Source: CAYXUW01 sp964468375
GTDB taxonomy: Bacteria; Planctomycetota; Phycisphaerae; Sedimentisphaerales; Anaerobacaceae
DNA length: 20,965 nt
Direction: 5' to 3'
Assembly: GCA_964468375.1 (NCBI GenBank)
Contig: CAYXUW010000026.1
Span: 1-20,965 of the forward strand
Notes under the pieces: generated by a model
Database searches by the model: none
Told to the model about the DNA's origin: nothing
The model's input: the letters and a program-made list of their open reading frames with translations, nothing else
Program-made: the position numbers and the translations under genes
Shown: piece by piece, positions 1 to 8,482 of the stretch
Numbering within the stretch: position 1 is the first letter of the stretch
Layout: each line of letters opens with the position of its first letter

Positions 1-111
1 ACACTCGAATTTAAACATCCGACTACCAAAAAACACGTGAAATTCGAAGCCCCCTTGCCCCAGGATATGCAGAACCTCCTCGATATGCTGCGAAGATATC
101 GAAAACTTTGA
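1..111 (+). CDS. RluA/RluD-family pseudouridine synthase, C-terminal end only
   Basis: Frame 1 is open from the window edge to a TGA at 109-111 and encodes 36 residues. The stretch 'LEFKHPTTKKHVKFEAPLP' followed by 'DMQNLLDMLR' matches the usual C-terminal end of RluA/RluD-type 23S rRNA pseudouridine synthases (pattern L.F.HP.t...v.FeAPLP.D...lL..lR). The catalytic Asp region and the S4 domain would lie outside the window, so the exact subfamily (RluA, RluC or RluD) cannot be decided. The gene converges on the minus-strand ktrA gene, whose stop is 34 bases away. The family call rests on this tail pattern alone. Confidence 0.75.
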   Translation, partial: TLEFKHPTTKKHVKFEAPLPQDMQNLLDMLRRYRKL

Positions 112-144
112 CAGGTTGGTAAACCTACCCTTGAATTTGAGCGA

Positions 145-834
145 TTATTCCTGTGGCAGTTTTGCGAGGTCTGCGTCGGAGCCGGCGACCATCAGGATGT
201 CATCCTTATAAATTACCGTACTCGGCATAGGGACATTTATAATTCCGCCTTTTTCAGCTTTCTTCGCCTTGCTGTGCTCGTCTCTTTTGATGGCAACCAG
301 ATTTACGTTGTATTTTTGCCGCAATTGCAAATCCATAACCGTTTTTTCATCGAAGCTCGCGGGCGCTTTTATCCGGGCGAGACTGTAGCCCGGCGCGAAA
401 TCTATCTTTTCGCCGATTTGCGGTGCGATAAGTTTATACGCCCACCGCTGTGCCGATTCTATTTCCGGATAAATCACCTCTGTTGCGCCTATCTTTGAAA
501 ATACCTCGCCGGCGATTAAATCCTCGGACCTGGCAAAAATCTCCTTCACTCCCATCTGTTTCAGGTTCACCACCGTCAGAATAGCTGATTCGAAACCCTG
601 CCCTGTTCCCTGTCCTATGCCGACGATAGCGACGTCGACCTTATCGACGCCCTGCGCCTTAAGGGCCTCTTCGTCGGTGCTGTCGAGCCGCACCGCGTGA
701 CTTACCTGGTCGCGAATCAACTCTATTTCATCTCTGTCCCTGTCGATAGCAATAACTTCCGCCCCGCTCATTGCCAGAGCGATGGCCAGTTTTTTGCCGA
801 ACCTTCCCAAACCTATTACAGCAAAGCGCTTCAT
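145..834 (-). CDS. ktrA: Potassium uptake regulatory subunit KtrA/TrkA (RCK domains)
   Basis: This 229-residue cytoplasmic protein is the gating subunit of a Ktr/Trk potassium channel. An N-terminal Rossmann RCK domain opens with the dinucleotide loop GLGRFG (residues 8-13), and an acidic residue, D31, ends the second strand ('AIDRD'), as expected for NAD(H)/ATP binding. The second half (from about 140) fits an RCK_C domain. Length matches single-unit KtrA rather than the duplicated TrkA of enterobacteria. The start is well supported: GGGGAG lies about 8 bases before ATG. The gene follows ktrB by 24 bases on the same strand, so the membrane pore and its regulator are co-transcribed. Nothing unusual was seen. 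Confidence 0.93.
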   Translation of the reverse strand: MKRFAVIGLGRFGKKLAIALAMSGAEVIAIDRDRDEIELIRDQVSHAVRLDSTDEEALKAQGVDKVDVAIVGIGQGTGQGFESAILTVVNLKQMGVKEIFARSEDLIAGEVFSKIGATEVIYPEIESAQRWAYKLIAPQIGEKIDFAPGYSLARIKAPASFDEKTVMDLQLRQKYNVNLVAIKRDEHSKAKKAEKGGIINVPMPSTVIYKDDILMVAGSDADLAKLPQE

Positions 835-858
835 AATGTTAACTCCCCTTTTTAGTAA

Positions 859-2637
859 TTAGCCGACAATTATCGTATCCTGCGGATAATTGTATCGGGC
901 CGGTTTCAGGTTAAAAGTCAGTGCCGCCAGCAGCGTCAACGGCCCTAATCTGCCGATAAGCATCACCGCGATGATAATCAATTTGCCCGCCGTTGTCAAC
1001 GAAGGGGTTATTCCCGTTGTCAGGCCCACCGTTCCCAGGGCGGAGCCGGCTTCGAAGAGTATATCCGACATAGTAAAGCCGCCAGTTCTTTCTGTGATAC
1101 TCAGCGCCAAAGCGGCACTAAACAAAACCGCCAGAAATAGCAGGGTAACGGTAATTGCCCTTCCAACCACCGCCACCCGCACCGAGCGTTTGAATATCTC
1201 GACTTCCTCGCGTTTTCGCAGGGCCGCAAAGGCGGTCATTATAATCACAGCCAGCGTTACCGTTTTTATCCCTCCTGCGGTCGAGCCGGGTGAGCCGCCT
1301 ATAAACATGAGCAGAATTAAAATAAACCTGCTTTGTGCCGAGAGCCCCGAAATGTCGACGGTATTAAATCCGGTCGTCCTAGCCGTGATTGACTGGAAAA
1401 AAGCGCCGCCCAGACCGGCGGCTTCTTCGGAATTATTACCTGAGTAATGCTCGAATAAAAGAATTGCCAGTGTCCCCAGAACTATCAGGGCAGCACTTAC
1501 ACTGAGAACGATTTTGGTTTGCAGCTGCATCCTTTTCGGCGCTGCCATTGAGAAGCGGTATTGCTTACTGAAAAGCTTTTTGAAGAACCGCTTTGTCCTG
1601 TCGGCTGCGATATTGGCGAGGTCATAAAGCACACCGAAGCCCAGCCCGCCGAGGATTATCAGCGGACAGATTACCGAATATACGCGCCAGTTTTTATTGT
1701 AGCTGACGAAGCTGTCGCTGAATAAGCTAAAGCCGGCGTTGCAAAAAGCGCTAATCGAATGAAAAATACTCAGAAACCACTGCTGATGAATGCTGTTAAC
1801 TCTGCCCGGGACATCGTCCCACATTCCGAAAGCGCTTACCGCGCCGACGGCTTCGATAAGTATCGTTCCTACGAAGATAAAGACTATCATATTGCTTATC
1901 TGGCCGAGCGTTTGTGCGTTTAGCAAATCCTGCATCGCCGCGCGGTCCCGCAAGCTTGCCTGCCCCAGCAAAAGTGCAATTACGGCGCCGAATATTACTA
2001 TACCGAGCCCGCCAAGCTGAATCAGCGACAGGATAATAATCTGTCCCATCCGGCTGAAATCCCCTCCGGTGTCTTTGACGATGAGGCCGGTCACGCAGGT
2101 AGCGCTTGTCGCTGTAAACAGGGCGTCGACGGCGCTTATGTTTTCGGCGGCGGACGCCTTCGGTAGCATCAGTAAACCCGCTCCCGAGATTATCAAAGCC
2201 AGAAAACTTGCAATCAACGTCCGGGCCGGGCTCTTACCGGAAGCAGCAAGGTTTACAACTGTTCTGCAAACTTTAATAACCACCTGCAGGACAAGGTAAA
2301 TGCCCACGGCGAGGTGCCGAATCGTTTCGACCTCCGCAAAATCCGCCCACCAGTCGGCCCTGAAAATAGCGATACCTAAAAGTATTAAAAGCAGGACCTC
2401 GAACCAGTTCGCTTTTAAGAAATCGACCTTCGAGGCCGCATTGAACAGCCGAATTATCTTCTCAATCACGAATATCCCGAGAAGAACAATTTGGAGCGTA
2501 TATAAAATCCTCGCAGGCAGCAGCGGCTCTTCAAAACCGAAAAGCCACACGAAGGAAGTCACCACCGCCGCCGCCGTCAAAACGTTGACGCCGATTAAAA
2601 TCTTTTCCAGCCGTTTGTTTTTGAAGGTTATCTGCAT
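859..2637 (-). CDS. ktrB: TrkH/KtrB-family potassium channel subunit with an extra N-terminal membrane domain
   Basis: This 592-residue integral membrane protein is the K+-translocating pore. Four pore-loop repeats are visible: TSATCVTGL (about 177-185), HSISAFCNAGFSLF, SITARTTGFNT and EAGSALGTVGLTTG. Each carries the selectivity-filter glycine of TrkH/KtrB. Ordinary KtrB is roughly 430-460 residues. Here about 140 residues precede the first pore unit and contain about four hydrophobic segments (near 13-35, 42-64, 77-92 and 106-126), including 'NWFEVLLLILLG', reminiscent of the S2-S3 region of voltage-sensor-like modules. No clear arginine ladder is seen, so voltage sensing is not claimed. 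No strong ribosome site precedes the ATG. The gene lies 61 bases after recG and 24 bases before ktrA, which supports a ktrBA unit. Confidence 0.92.
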   Translation of the reverse strand: MQITFKNKRLEKILIGVNVLTAAAVVTSFVWLFGFEEPLLPARILYTLQIVLLGIFVIEKIIRLFNAASKVDFLKANWFEVLLLILLGIAIFRADWWADFAEVETIRHLAVGIYLVLQVVIKVCRTVVNLAASGKSPARTLIASFLALIISGAGLLMLPKASAAENISAVDALFTATSATCVTGLIVKDTGGDFSRMGQIIILSLIQLGGLGIVIFGAVIALLLGQASLRDRAAMQDLLNAQTLGQISNMIVFIFVGTILIEAVGAVSAFGMWDDVPGRVNSIHQQWFLSIFHSISAFCNAGFSLFSDSFVSYNKNWRVYSVICPLIILGGLGFGVLYDLANIAADRTKRFFKKLFSKQYRFSMAAPKRMQLQTKIVLSVSAALIVLGTLAILLFEHYSGNNSEEAAGLGGAFFQSITARTTGFNTVDISGLSAQSRFILILLMFIGGSPGSTAGGIKTVTLAVIIMTAFAALRKREEVEIFKRSVRVAVVGRAITVTLLFLAVLFSAALALSITERTGGFTMSDILFEAGSALGTVGLTTGITPSLTTAGKLIIIAVMLIGRLGPLTLLAALTFNLKPARYNYPQDTIIVG

Positions 2638-2698
2638 AAATCTATATCGGCGTTTTACACTTTTTCCCGGCCGACTTCCAGCAAATTATCAGCGCCGC

Positions 2699-4846
2699 TT
2701 AAGCGACGTCGGCCAGACCGAGCAAATCGCCGAACTTGTCCAGCAAGGCCCTGCGAATATTTTTGTGCTCGGCTTTCGTCAGGGCGGGGTCTTCGGCGAC
2801 CAGCTCGAATGCGTTTTTCCTTGCCATAGTCAGCAGGTCATAATCCTCGATTATATTTGCGATTTTCAAATCCGGCAAACCGTGCTGTCGCGTGCTGAAC
2901 AGTTCGCCCGGCCCGCGCAATCTCAAATCATGCTCGGCTATCTCGAAACCGTCGTTGCTTCTGGTCATTATTTCCAGCCGACCCTTTGCCGTTTCACTTT
3001 CGGTTTCTGCAAACAGCAAACAATAAGATTTCGCTTCTCCTCTTCCGATGCGTCCCCTTAACTGATGAAGCTGCGCCAGGCCGAATCTGTCGGCCTCCTC
3101 GATAACCATTATAGTTGCGTTCGGAACATCCACGCCGACCTCTACCACGATGGTTGAAACCAGTACGTCGATTTTTCCTTTTCTAAATTCCGCCATAATC
3201 TTTTGTTTTTTCGCGGACGGCATCCTGCCGTGAAGCAACTCGACGGTAAACTCTGAGAAAACTTTTCGAGAAAGATTTCTCCACTCGTCGGTTGCGGCTT
3301 TTACCACGGCGTTTTCTTCGGTGTTGATAATGCGAGGATAGACAAAATACGCCTGTTTCTTCGCCTTTAAGCGCTGACGGATAAATTCGTATGCTTTCTG
3401 CCGGTTTTGTTTATCAACCCAGCGGGTAATGATAGTTCCCCTGCCGGGCGGACAATGCTTTATAACAGAGACATCCAAGTCACCGAAGGCGGTCATCGCC
3501 AGTGTCCGCGGGATGGGTGTGGCGGTCATAACAAGGCAGTGGGGCGTAGTTTGCTTTCGTAGCATTAGCCGCTGATGAACGCCGAACTTGTGCTGCTCGT
3601 CGATTATTACCACGCCGAGATTTTGAAATTCTATATCTTTCTGCAGCAGCGCAACGGTTCCCACGACGATATCCATTTGGCCGCTGCTTATTTTATTCAG
3701 CGTTTCTTTTCTTTTATTGCCAGTCAGTCCGCCTGTTATAAGAATTCTTCTTACGTCGCTGTTTTTCAAATATCTTTCGATGCTTATGAAGTGCTGACCG
3801 GCCAATATTTCCGTCGGTGCCATAATCGCAACCTGTGTTTTATTCGCAACCGCCAGAAGAGCCGCGTAAAGAGCGACGACGGTTTTGCCCGACCCCACGT
3901 CACCCTGCAGCAGGCGATTCATCGGCTTCTGCTTGGCCATATCGGCGGCGATTTCAGCTATCGCGCCGTTCTGGTCTTCGGTAAGCAGAAATGGAAAGCG
4001 TTTTCTGATTCTACTGTCGGTTCTGTCGTCGCAATTCATCGGCTCCGCCGTCGAGAAGTGCTGCGTCTTATACCGGCGAAGCGCCAGCCCAGTCTGCATC
4101 AGAAATAACTCATCGTATTTTAATCTGCGTTTCGCCTGTGCGAGTTTCTCCTCATCCGGCGGGAGGTGTATCCATTTGAATGCGTCCTTCCTTTGGATTA
4201 AGTTCGCGTCCTTCAGAAAGGCGGGAGTGTAAAATTCAGACACAAGCTCGTTTACGTTATCGAGCAGCGGTGCGATTATCCTTTTGATTCGCCTGCTGCT
4301 CAGTTCGGCCGAGGCCGGATAAACTCCGCCGCTGAAACTCTCGGCCGATTTTAACTGTTTTTCGTCGAGCACAATAAATTTGGGATTTGTCATCTGCAGT
4401 TGGTGCTTGTACGAAGAAACCTTGCCCGATGCCATTATCACCGTCCCCGGCGTTAATTTGTCCCGCAGATACCCGCCGTGAAACCATATAATTCTGCACA
4501 TACCCGTCTCGTCGGCGAGCATAGCTTCTAAGAACGGCGTCCGGCGAAAGCTCTGGTAATCCACCGACTCGACCATCCCGGCAACAGCTGCGGATTGCTC
4601 CGGCTGGATTTGATTTATTTTTATGAGCTCCGGAGTAAAGATCCAGTCCCTCGGATAGTATTCGAGCAAATCGCCGGCCGTTCGAACACCCAGCTTGGCA
4701 AATTGCCTGGCCCTCGCCGGCCCGACGCCTTTTAAATATCTCACCGGTGTCGACAGTTTAATCTCTGCGTCGGGCTTGTCCTTTTGTGATTTTACGGTCA
4801 CTATTTTGCCCTTGCCCGGTTTTGATGTTTTTGTCGAAGCATCCAT
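2699..4846 (-). CDS. recG: ATP-dependent DNA helicase RecG
   Basis: RecG is a monomeric superfamily 2 helicase that reverses stalled replication forks and branch-migrates Holliday junctions. The 715-residue protein has the family order: an N-terminal wedge/OB region (about 75-165, preceded by 'LKGVGPARARQFAKLGV'), then Walker A GDVGSGKT at 315-322, motif II DEQH at 416-419, motif III 'MTATPIPRTLAMT', and motif VI 'QLHQLRGRIGRG'. A C-terminal tail follows with the family's 'LRGPGELFSTRQHGLPDLKIA'. The first 30 residues are lysine-rich and lower in complexity. The start is only 4 bases after the pcm stop and has no evident ribosome site, which suggests translational coupling. All key motifs are intact. 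Confidence 0.97.
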   Translation of the reverse strand: MDASTKTSKPGKGKIVTVKSQKDKPDAEIKLSTPVRYLKGVGPARARQFAKLGVRTAGDLLEYYPRDWIFTPELIKINQIQPEQSAAVAGMVESVDYQSFRRTPFLEAMLADETGMCRIIWFHGGYLRDKLTPGTVIMASGKVSSYKHQLQMTNPKFIVLDEKQLKSAESFSGGVYPASAELSSRRIKRIIAPLLDNVNELVSEFYTPAFLKDANLIQRKDAFKWIHLPPDEEKLAQAKRRLKYDELFLMQTGLALRRYKTQHFSTAEPMNCDDRTDSRIRKRFPFLLTEDQNGAIAEIAADMAKQKPMNRLLQGDVGSGKTVVALYAALLAVANKTQVAIMAPTEILAGQHFISIERYLKNSDVRRILITGGLTGNKRKETLNKISSGQMDIVVGTVALLQKDIEFQNLGVVIIDEQHKFGVHQRLMLRKQTTPHCLVMTATPIPRTLAMTAFGDLDVSVIKHCPPGRGTIITRWVDKQNRQKAYEFIRQRLKAKKQAYFVYPRIINTEENAVVKAATDEWRNLSRKVFSEFTVELLHGRMPSAKKQKIMAEFRKGKIDVLVSTIVVEVGVDVPNATIMVIEEADRFGLAQLHQLRGRIGRGEAKSYCLLFAETESETAKGRLEIMTRSNDGFEIAEHDLRLRGPGELFSTRQHGLPDLKIANIIEDYDLLTMARKNAFELVAEDPALTKAEHKNIRRALLDKFGDLLGLADVA

Positions 4847-4850
4847 ATAT

Positions 4851-5516
4851 TTATTGCTCGAAACCGCATTCGCCGACGAGTTTTACGAATCGAACGCCGC
4901 AGACTCTACGCTCCGTGAGCTTGCCTTCTTTTTTTATACCGACGGTGAGTTCCTGCACCCCGCTGCCGCCGATGGGTGCGACAATAATACCTCCCTTGTC
5001 GCCGAGCTGGTCGAGCAGCTGTTTCGGAATCTTCGGCAGCGCCGCGGTAACGATGATGCGGTCGAAAGTTCGCTTCTCGGGCCAGCCGCAGCTGCCGTCG
5101 CCGATATAAAACTCGATATTTGTAAATCCCAGCCGACCGAGTACAGATTGCGCCGACTCCGATAATTCCGGAAATCTCTCTATCGTGTAAACTTTTTTTG
5201 CCAGCTTGCTTAAAATCGCGGTTTGATAGCCGCAGCCGGTGCCGATTTCCAAAACCTCACAATTTGAATTGAGCTGCAGCTGCTGAGTCATCAGTGCGAC
5301 AATATACGGCTGCGAGATGGTTTGGCCCATTCCAATCGGCAGCGGGCCGTCGGCGTAGGCCTGCGACTGATAGTTTGCAGGCACGAATTCCTCTCGCCGA
5401 ATCGCTTCCATCGCTTTTAGAACGTCGGGGTCGGTGATATCCCGCCCCATAAGGTCCCATTTGAGCATTCGTTCCCGCACCCCGGCGAGTTTGTCTTTGC
5501 TCTGATGGCTGTTCAT
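4851..5516 (-). CDS. pcm: Protein-L-isoaspartate O-methyltransferase
   Basis: Pcm methylates L-isoaspartyl residues in aged proteins with S-adenosylmethionine, starting their repair in the cytoplasm. The 221-residue protein shows the family signature 'GMGQTISQPYIVALM' and the SAM-binding motif I 'VLEIGTGCGYQTAILS', followed by an acidic residue at the end of the next strand ('YTIERFPEL') and 'GDGSCGWPEKRTFDRIIVTAAL'. Length is typical (about 210-220). It is the first gene of a minus-strand series with recG 4 bases downstream, and it diverges from bioD across a 138-base gap. The ATG lacks a strong ribosome site, but the alignment of the N-terminal helix with the family supports it. Confidence 0.95.
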   Translation of the reverse strand: MNSHQSKDKLAGVRERMLKWDLMGRDITDPDVLKAMEAIRREEFVPANYQSQAYADGPLPIGMGQTISQPYIVALMTQQLQLNSNCEVLEIGTGCGYQTAILSKLAKKVYTIERFPELSESAQSVLGRLGFTNIEFYIGDGSCGWPEKRTFDRIIVTAALPKIPKQLLDQLGDKGGIIVAPIGGSGVQELTVGIKKEGKLTERRVCGVRFVKLVGECGFEQ

Positions 5517-5575
5517 AGCGAAAGTATCGCTTTTTAGCAGCCGTTTTGCAAACCAATTTTAATCCGGGGATTGCT

Positions 5576-5603
5576 TTGTCATTGCAACGCGGAATGGTAA
5601 AAT
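5576..5603 (+). promoter_or_regulatory. Putative sigma-70 type promoter for bioD
   Basis: TTGTCA at 5576-5581 and TAAAAT at 5598-5603 are separated by 16 bases. Transcription would start about 45 bases before the bioD ATG. The elements lie in the divergent pcm/bioD gap. This is consensus matching only. Confidence 0.4.
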
Positions 5604-5654
5604 GCCGTTTGCAAAAAACAAAGATTGTATAGAAATCCGCCGAATGAAAGCATT

Positions 5655-6395
5655 ATGCCGATAAACCTAAACTTACCCAAAAAGCCCGGGCTTTTTATAA
5701 GCGGCACCGACACCGGCGTGGGCAAAACGCTGGTAGCCGGCGCCATAGCTAAAATTCTTACCGATAAGGGTATGAAAGTCGGCGTATTCAAACCAATCGC
5801 CACCGGCTGCAAGCATAACTGGGAAGGCCTGATAAGTGACGATACAGAATTCCTCGCCCACTGCGCAAACAGCGACCTGTCGTTGTCTGTGATAACCCCT
5901 GTCGGCCACCTTACGCCGGCAGCTCCGATTGTGAGTGCGATTCACGACCGTTCTGCGATTGATTTCGATAAAATTACAGCAGCTTACAAGGATATATGCC
6001 AGAACAGCGACATAGTCATCATCGAAGGTATCGGCGGCGTGCGCGTGCCTTTAACGGCGGAGTTTGACCTGCTGGATTTGGCGGTCGAATTCGCTTTGCC
6101 GGTGGTAATAGTCGCCCGGCCGAATCTGGGCACTATAAACCACACGCTTATGACGGTTGACTGTGTCCGTGCGGCAAAATTGAAAATCGCCGGTGTGGTA
6201 GTTAACGGCTACAAAGCTACGGACTCGACCGTGGCCGAAGACACCGCACCGGAAGTAATCGCTGAATGCGGCGGCGTGGATATACTTTCGGTTGTCCCTT
6301 TTGATGAAGCCGTCGATATCGAAGAGCCGAATCTGGGCGAATTCGTCGTCGGCTCTTTGGCCGATTGCGATTGGGAAAAACTAGCCCGAATCTAA
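5655..6395 (+). CDS. bioD: ATP-dependent dethiobiotin synthetase
   Basis: BioD closes the ureido ring of dethiobiotin from 7,8-diaminopelargonate, CO2 and ATP, the penultimate step of biotin synthesis. The protein (246 residues from this start) has the BioD P-loop GTDTGVGKT at 17-25, 'KPIATGC' in the substrate-lid region, and 'IIEGIGGVRVPL', the family's second conserved block (usually EGAGG, here EGIGG). The frame can be extended to a TTG at 5625, but the ATG at 5655 places the P-loop at the normal distance from the N-terminus, so it is preferred. No other biotin gene (bioA, bioB, bioF) is in the window. It is followed by nadB 70 bases downstream on the same strand. Confidence 0.92.
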   Translation: MPINLNLPKKPGLFISGTDTGVGKTLVAGAIAKILTDKGMKVGVFKPIATGCKHNWEGLISDDTEFLAHCANSDLSLSVITPVGHLTPAAPIVSAIHDRSAIDFDKITAAYKDICQNSDIVIIEGIGGVRVPLTAEFDLLDLAVEFALPVVIVARPNLGTINHTLMTVDCVRAAKLKIAGVVVNGYKATDSTVAEDTAPEVIAECGGVDILSVVPFDEAVDIEEPNLGEFVVGSLADCDWEKLARI

Positions 6396-6403
6396 TATAA
6401 AAA

Positions 6404-6422
6404 GCGGGTTTCAAAAAACCGC
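6404..6422 (+). other. Small stem-loop between bioD and nadB
   Basis: GCGGGTTT and AAACCGC form a 7-base-pair stem with one bulged G and a CAAA loop, 8 bases after the bioD stop. No U-run follows, so it is not a standard intrinsic terminator. It may stabilise the bioD 3' end or be incidental. Confidence 0.3.
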
Positions 6423-6465
6423 ATATTGGAGTATTATATGTCGCTGTCTTATTGAAAGCTGAAAA

Positions 6466-8079
6466 ATGTCTGCACAACTGGATTTCAGAAGATATCTGGT
6501 AAATATCGACTCTGCCACGACGCACCAGCTTTTCACCGATTGCCTGGTGATTGGGGCAGGCATAGCAGGCCTTCGCGCCGCAATCGAGGCCGCCGAACAC
6601 CACAGCGTTATTGTCGTCTGCAAGGAATCTCTGCAGGAAAGCAACACCTGGAAAGCGCAGGGCGGTATCGCCGCGGTGCTTAACGAGGCAGATACGTTTG
6701 AATCGCATATAGCTGATACCGTTCATACTGGCTGCGGCTTGTGTGACGAACAAATAGTCGAGCTGGTCGTTCGGCAGAGCCCTGAATTGATACGCCAGCT
6801 GCTTCAGTGGGGCGCCGAATTTGATTTAACAGCCGGACATATTGCAACTACCATCGAGGGAGGCCACACCCAGCCCCGAATCGCCCACGCCCACGGCGAC
6901 GAAACAGGCAGGGTCATCGCGGAAACCCTTGTTAAAAAGGTCAGAGAGAATCCGAATATAAAAATAATCGAGAATTTCTACGCGATAGATTTAATCACCG
7001 ACGATGAAAACAAATGCCTGGGAGTAATCGGCAGTGACAGTCGCGGCCTGCAGATAATATGGGCCGCGGGAACCGTTCTTTCGACTGGCGGCGCAGGTAT
7101 GCTCTACCGGGAAACCACCAACACCGATATTGCTACTGCCGACGGAATCGCTATGGCTTATCGCGCCGGCGCGGTCCTGCAGGATTTGGAGTTTATGCAG
7201 TTTCACCCAACGACGCTTTATATCGCCGGTGCCTCGCGTGCTCTTATTACAGAGGCCCTCCGCGGCGAAGGTGCTGTTTTAGTAGACAGCAGCGGCTCAG
7301 CGTTTATGAAAGAATATCACGAAGCCGCCGAGCTGGCGCCCAGAGATGTTGTCAGCAGGGCAATTCTCCGCCAGATGCTCAAAACCAAATCCACTCACGT
7401 TTATTTGGACGCCCGTCACCTGAAAAAAGAGCAGTTCGCAAAAAGGTTCCCCACCATCAGCGAGTTGTGCGAAAGCTTCGATATAGACGTCAGCCGGGAT
7501 TTGATACCCGTCCGTCCCAGCGCTCATTATATGATTGGCGGCGTAAAGACCGATGCCGCGGCAAAAACGACCATCGCAAATCTTTACGCTTGCGGCGAGG
7601 CCTCTTCCACCGGCCTGCACGGCGCAAATCGCCTCGGAAGCAACTCTCTGCCCGAAGGGCTGGTATTCGGGAAAATAGCGGGCCAATCCATCTGCGAGGA
7701 TATAAAAGCGGGCAACTCTAACAACAAACGCCCGTTGATACGGTATAATATCCCGCACTCAGACCGCTCGCGCCTCGATACCGCCGATGTCAGAAACTCG
7801 CTTAGGTCGCTTATGTGGCGAAACGTCGGAATAATAAGAAGAGCCCAGCCGCTTGCAGAAGCGCAGGAAATTATCAAATTTTGGCAGCGCTATGTAATGG
7901 ATAAAGTCTTCGACGGCCCGGCCGGCTGGGAATGCCAGAATATGCTGACCGTTTGTCTACTGATGGCACGGGCGGCTAAGACGAGACGGGAAAGCAGAGG
8001 AGTGCATTTCAGAAGCGATTTTCCCGATACCGACGACGAACAATTCAAAAAACACATCGAAGTATCTTCTGGAAAGTAA
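6466..8079 (+). CDS. nadB: L-aspartate oxidase
   Basis: NadB is an FAD-dependent enzyme that oxidises L-aspartate to iminoaspartate, which NadA converts to quinolinate for NAD synthesis. The 537-residue length matches the family (about 530-540). Visible blocks are the FAD loop 'VIGAGIAGL' (28-36), 'NTWKAQGGIAAVL', 'TGGAGMLYRETTN', 'LEFMQFHPTTLY' and 'LITEALRGEGA'. Further on come the active-site segment 'ELAPRDVVSRAI' and the C-terminal FAD segment 'LYACGEASSTGLHGANRLGSNSLPEGLVFG'. Together with 'SAHYMIGGVKTD' this separates it from succinate dehydrogenase flavoprotein as best one can by eye. The ribosome site before the ATG is weak. nadA and nadC are not nearby. rnpB begins about 50 bases downstream. 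Confidence 0.93.
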   Translation: MSAQLDFRRYLVNIDSATTHQLFTDCLVIGAGIAGLRAAIEAAEHHSVIVVCKESLQESNTWKAQGGIAAVLNEADTFESHIADTVHTGCGLCDEQIVELVVRQSPELIRQLLQWGAEFDLTAGHIATTIEGGHTQPRIAHAHGDETGRVIAETLVKKVRENPNIKIIENFYAIDLITDDENKCLGVIGSDSRGLQIIWAAGTVLSTGGAGMLYRETTNTDIATADGIAMAYRAGAVLQDLEFMQFHPTTLYIAGASRALITEALRGEGAVLVDSSGSAFMKEYHEAAELAPRDVVSRAILRQMLKTKSTHVYLDARHLKKEQFAKRFPTISELCESFDIDVSRDLIPVRPSAHYMIGGVKTDAAAKTTIANLYACGEASSTGLHGANRLGSNSLPEGLVFGKIAGQSICEDIKAGNSNNKRPLIRYNIPHSDRSRLDTADVRNSLRSLMWRNVGIIRRAQPLAEAQEIIKFWQRYVMDKVFDGPAGWECQNMLTVCLLMARAAKTRRESRGVHFRSDFPDTDDEQFKKHIEVSSGK

Positions 8080-8089
8080 AGCCAGTTTT

Positions 8090-8098
8090 TGTTATACT
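8090..8098 (+). promoter_or_regulatory. Extended -10 promoter element, likely for rnpB
   Basis: TG-T-TATACT (extended -10 form TGnTATAAT, one mismatch in the hexamer) sits just after the nadB stop. Transcription would start near 8105, about 25 bases before the mature rnpB 5' end. No good -35 was found at normal spacing, which extended -10 promoters can tolerate. Confidence 0.4.
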
Positions 8099-8130
8099 GA
8101 TTTGGAGTTCCCGTCAAAGTAATCGATTTT

Positions 8131-8478
8131 AAAGAGCGGGTCGGGCGGTCGCTCCGCACCGAGAAGTGCGGGGAGGAAAGTCCGAGCAGGATAGGGCAAC
8201 GGTGGTGGCTAACGGCCACCCGGGGCAACCCGCGGGATAGTGCCACAGAAAATACACAGCCGAAAGGCAATGGTGAAATGGTGCGGTAAGAGCGCACCGC
8301 GGCGTCGGCGACGGCGCCGGCAGGGCAAACCCCACCGCCTGCAAGACCAAATATGCTGGTGTCCGGCCCGGACAATGCCGGCGGGTAGGTCGCTTGCCGA
8401 AAGGCAGAGCCGGCTGGCAACAGCCGGTCCAGATAAATGACCCCCAAGACAGAACTCGGCTTACAGACCCGCTCTTTT
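8131..8478 (+). ncRNA. rnpB: RNase P RNA, bacterial type A
   Basis: This is the catalytic RNA that matures tRNA 5' ends. The universal core is readable. CR-I 'GAGGAAAGTCCGAGC' lies near 8173-8187. An 'AGTGCCACAGAAAATACA' segment (near 8240-8257) and the 'GTGAAATGGTGCGGTAAGAGC' block follow. An L15-like 'GGGTAGGTCGCTTG' stretch that can contact tRNA CCA is next, and the 3' core is 'ATAAATGACCCCCAAGAC' with 'AGAACTCGGCTTACAG'. Helix P1 is formed by AAGAGCGGGTC (8132-8142) pairing with GACCCGCTCTT at 8466-8476; it runs into six Ts, so the 3' strand probably doubles as the terminator. About 348 nt is normal for type A. The facing hypothetical gene stops 5 bases away. Exact ends are approximate to a few bases. 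Confidence 0.95.
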
Positions 8479-8482
8479 TTGT

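Noticed and set aside
6438..6455. Five-codon frame (MSLSY) with a GGAG-like site just before nadB, as a leader peptide
   Set aside because: It is too short, has no regulatory codons or alternative hairpins, and is easily explained by chance.
8129..8447. Open frames on both strands across the RNase P RNA
   Set aside because: The sequence is fully accounted for by rnpB conserved elements; the translations are GC-rich nonsense.
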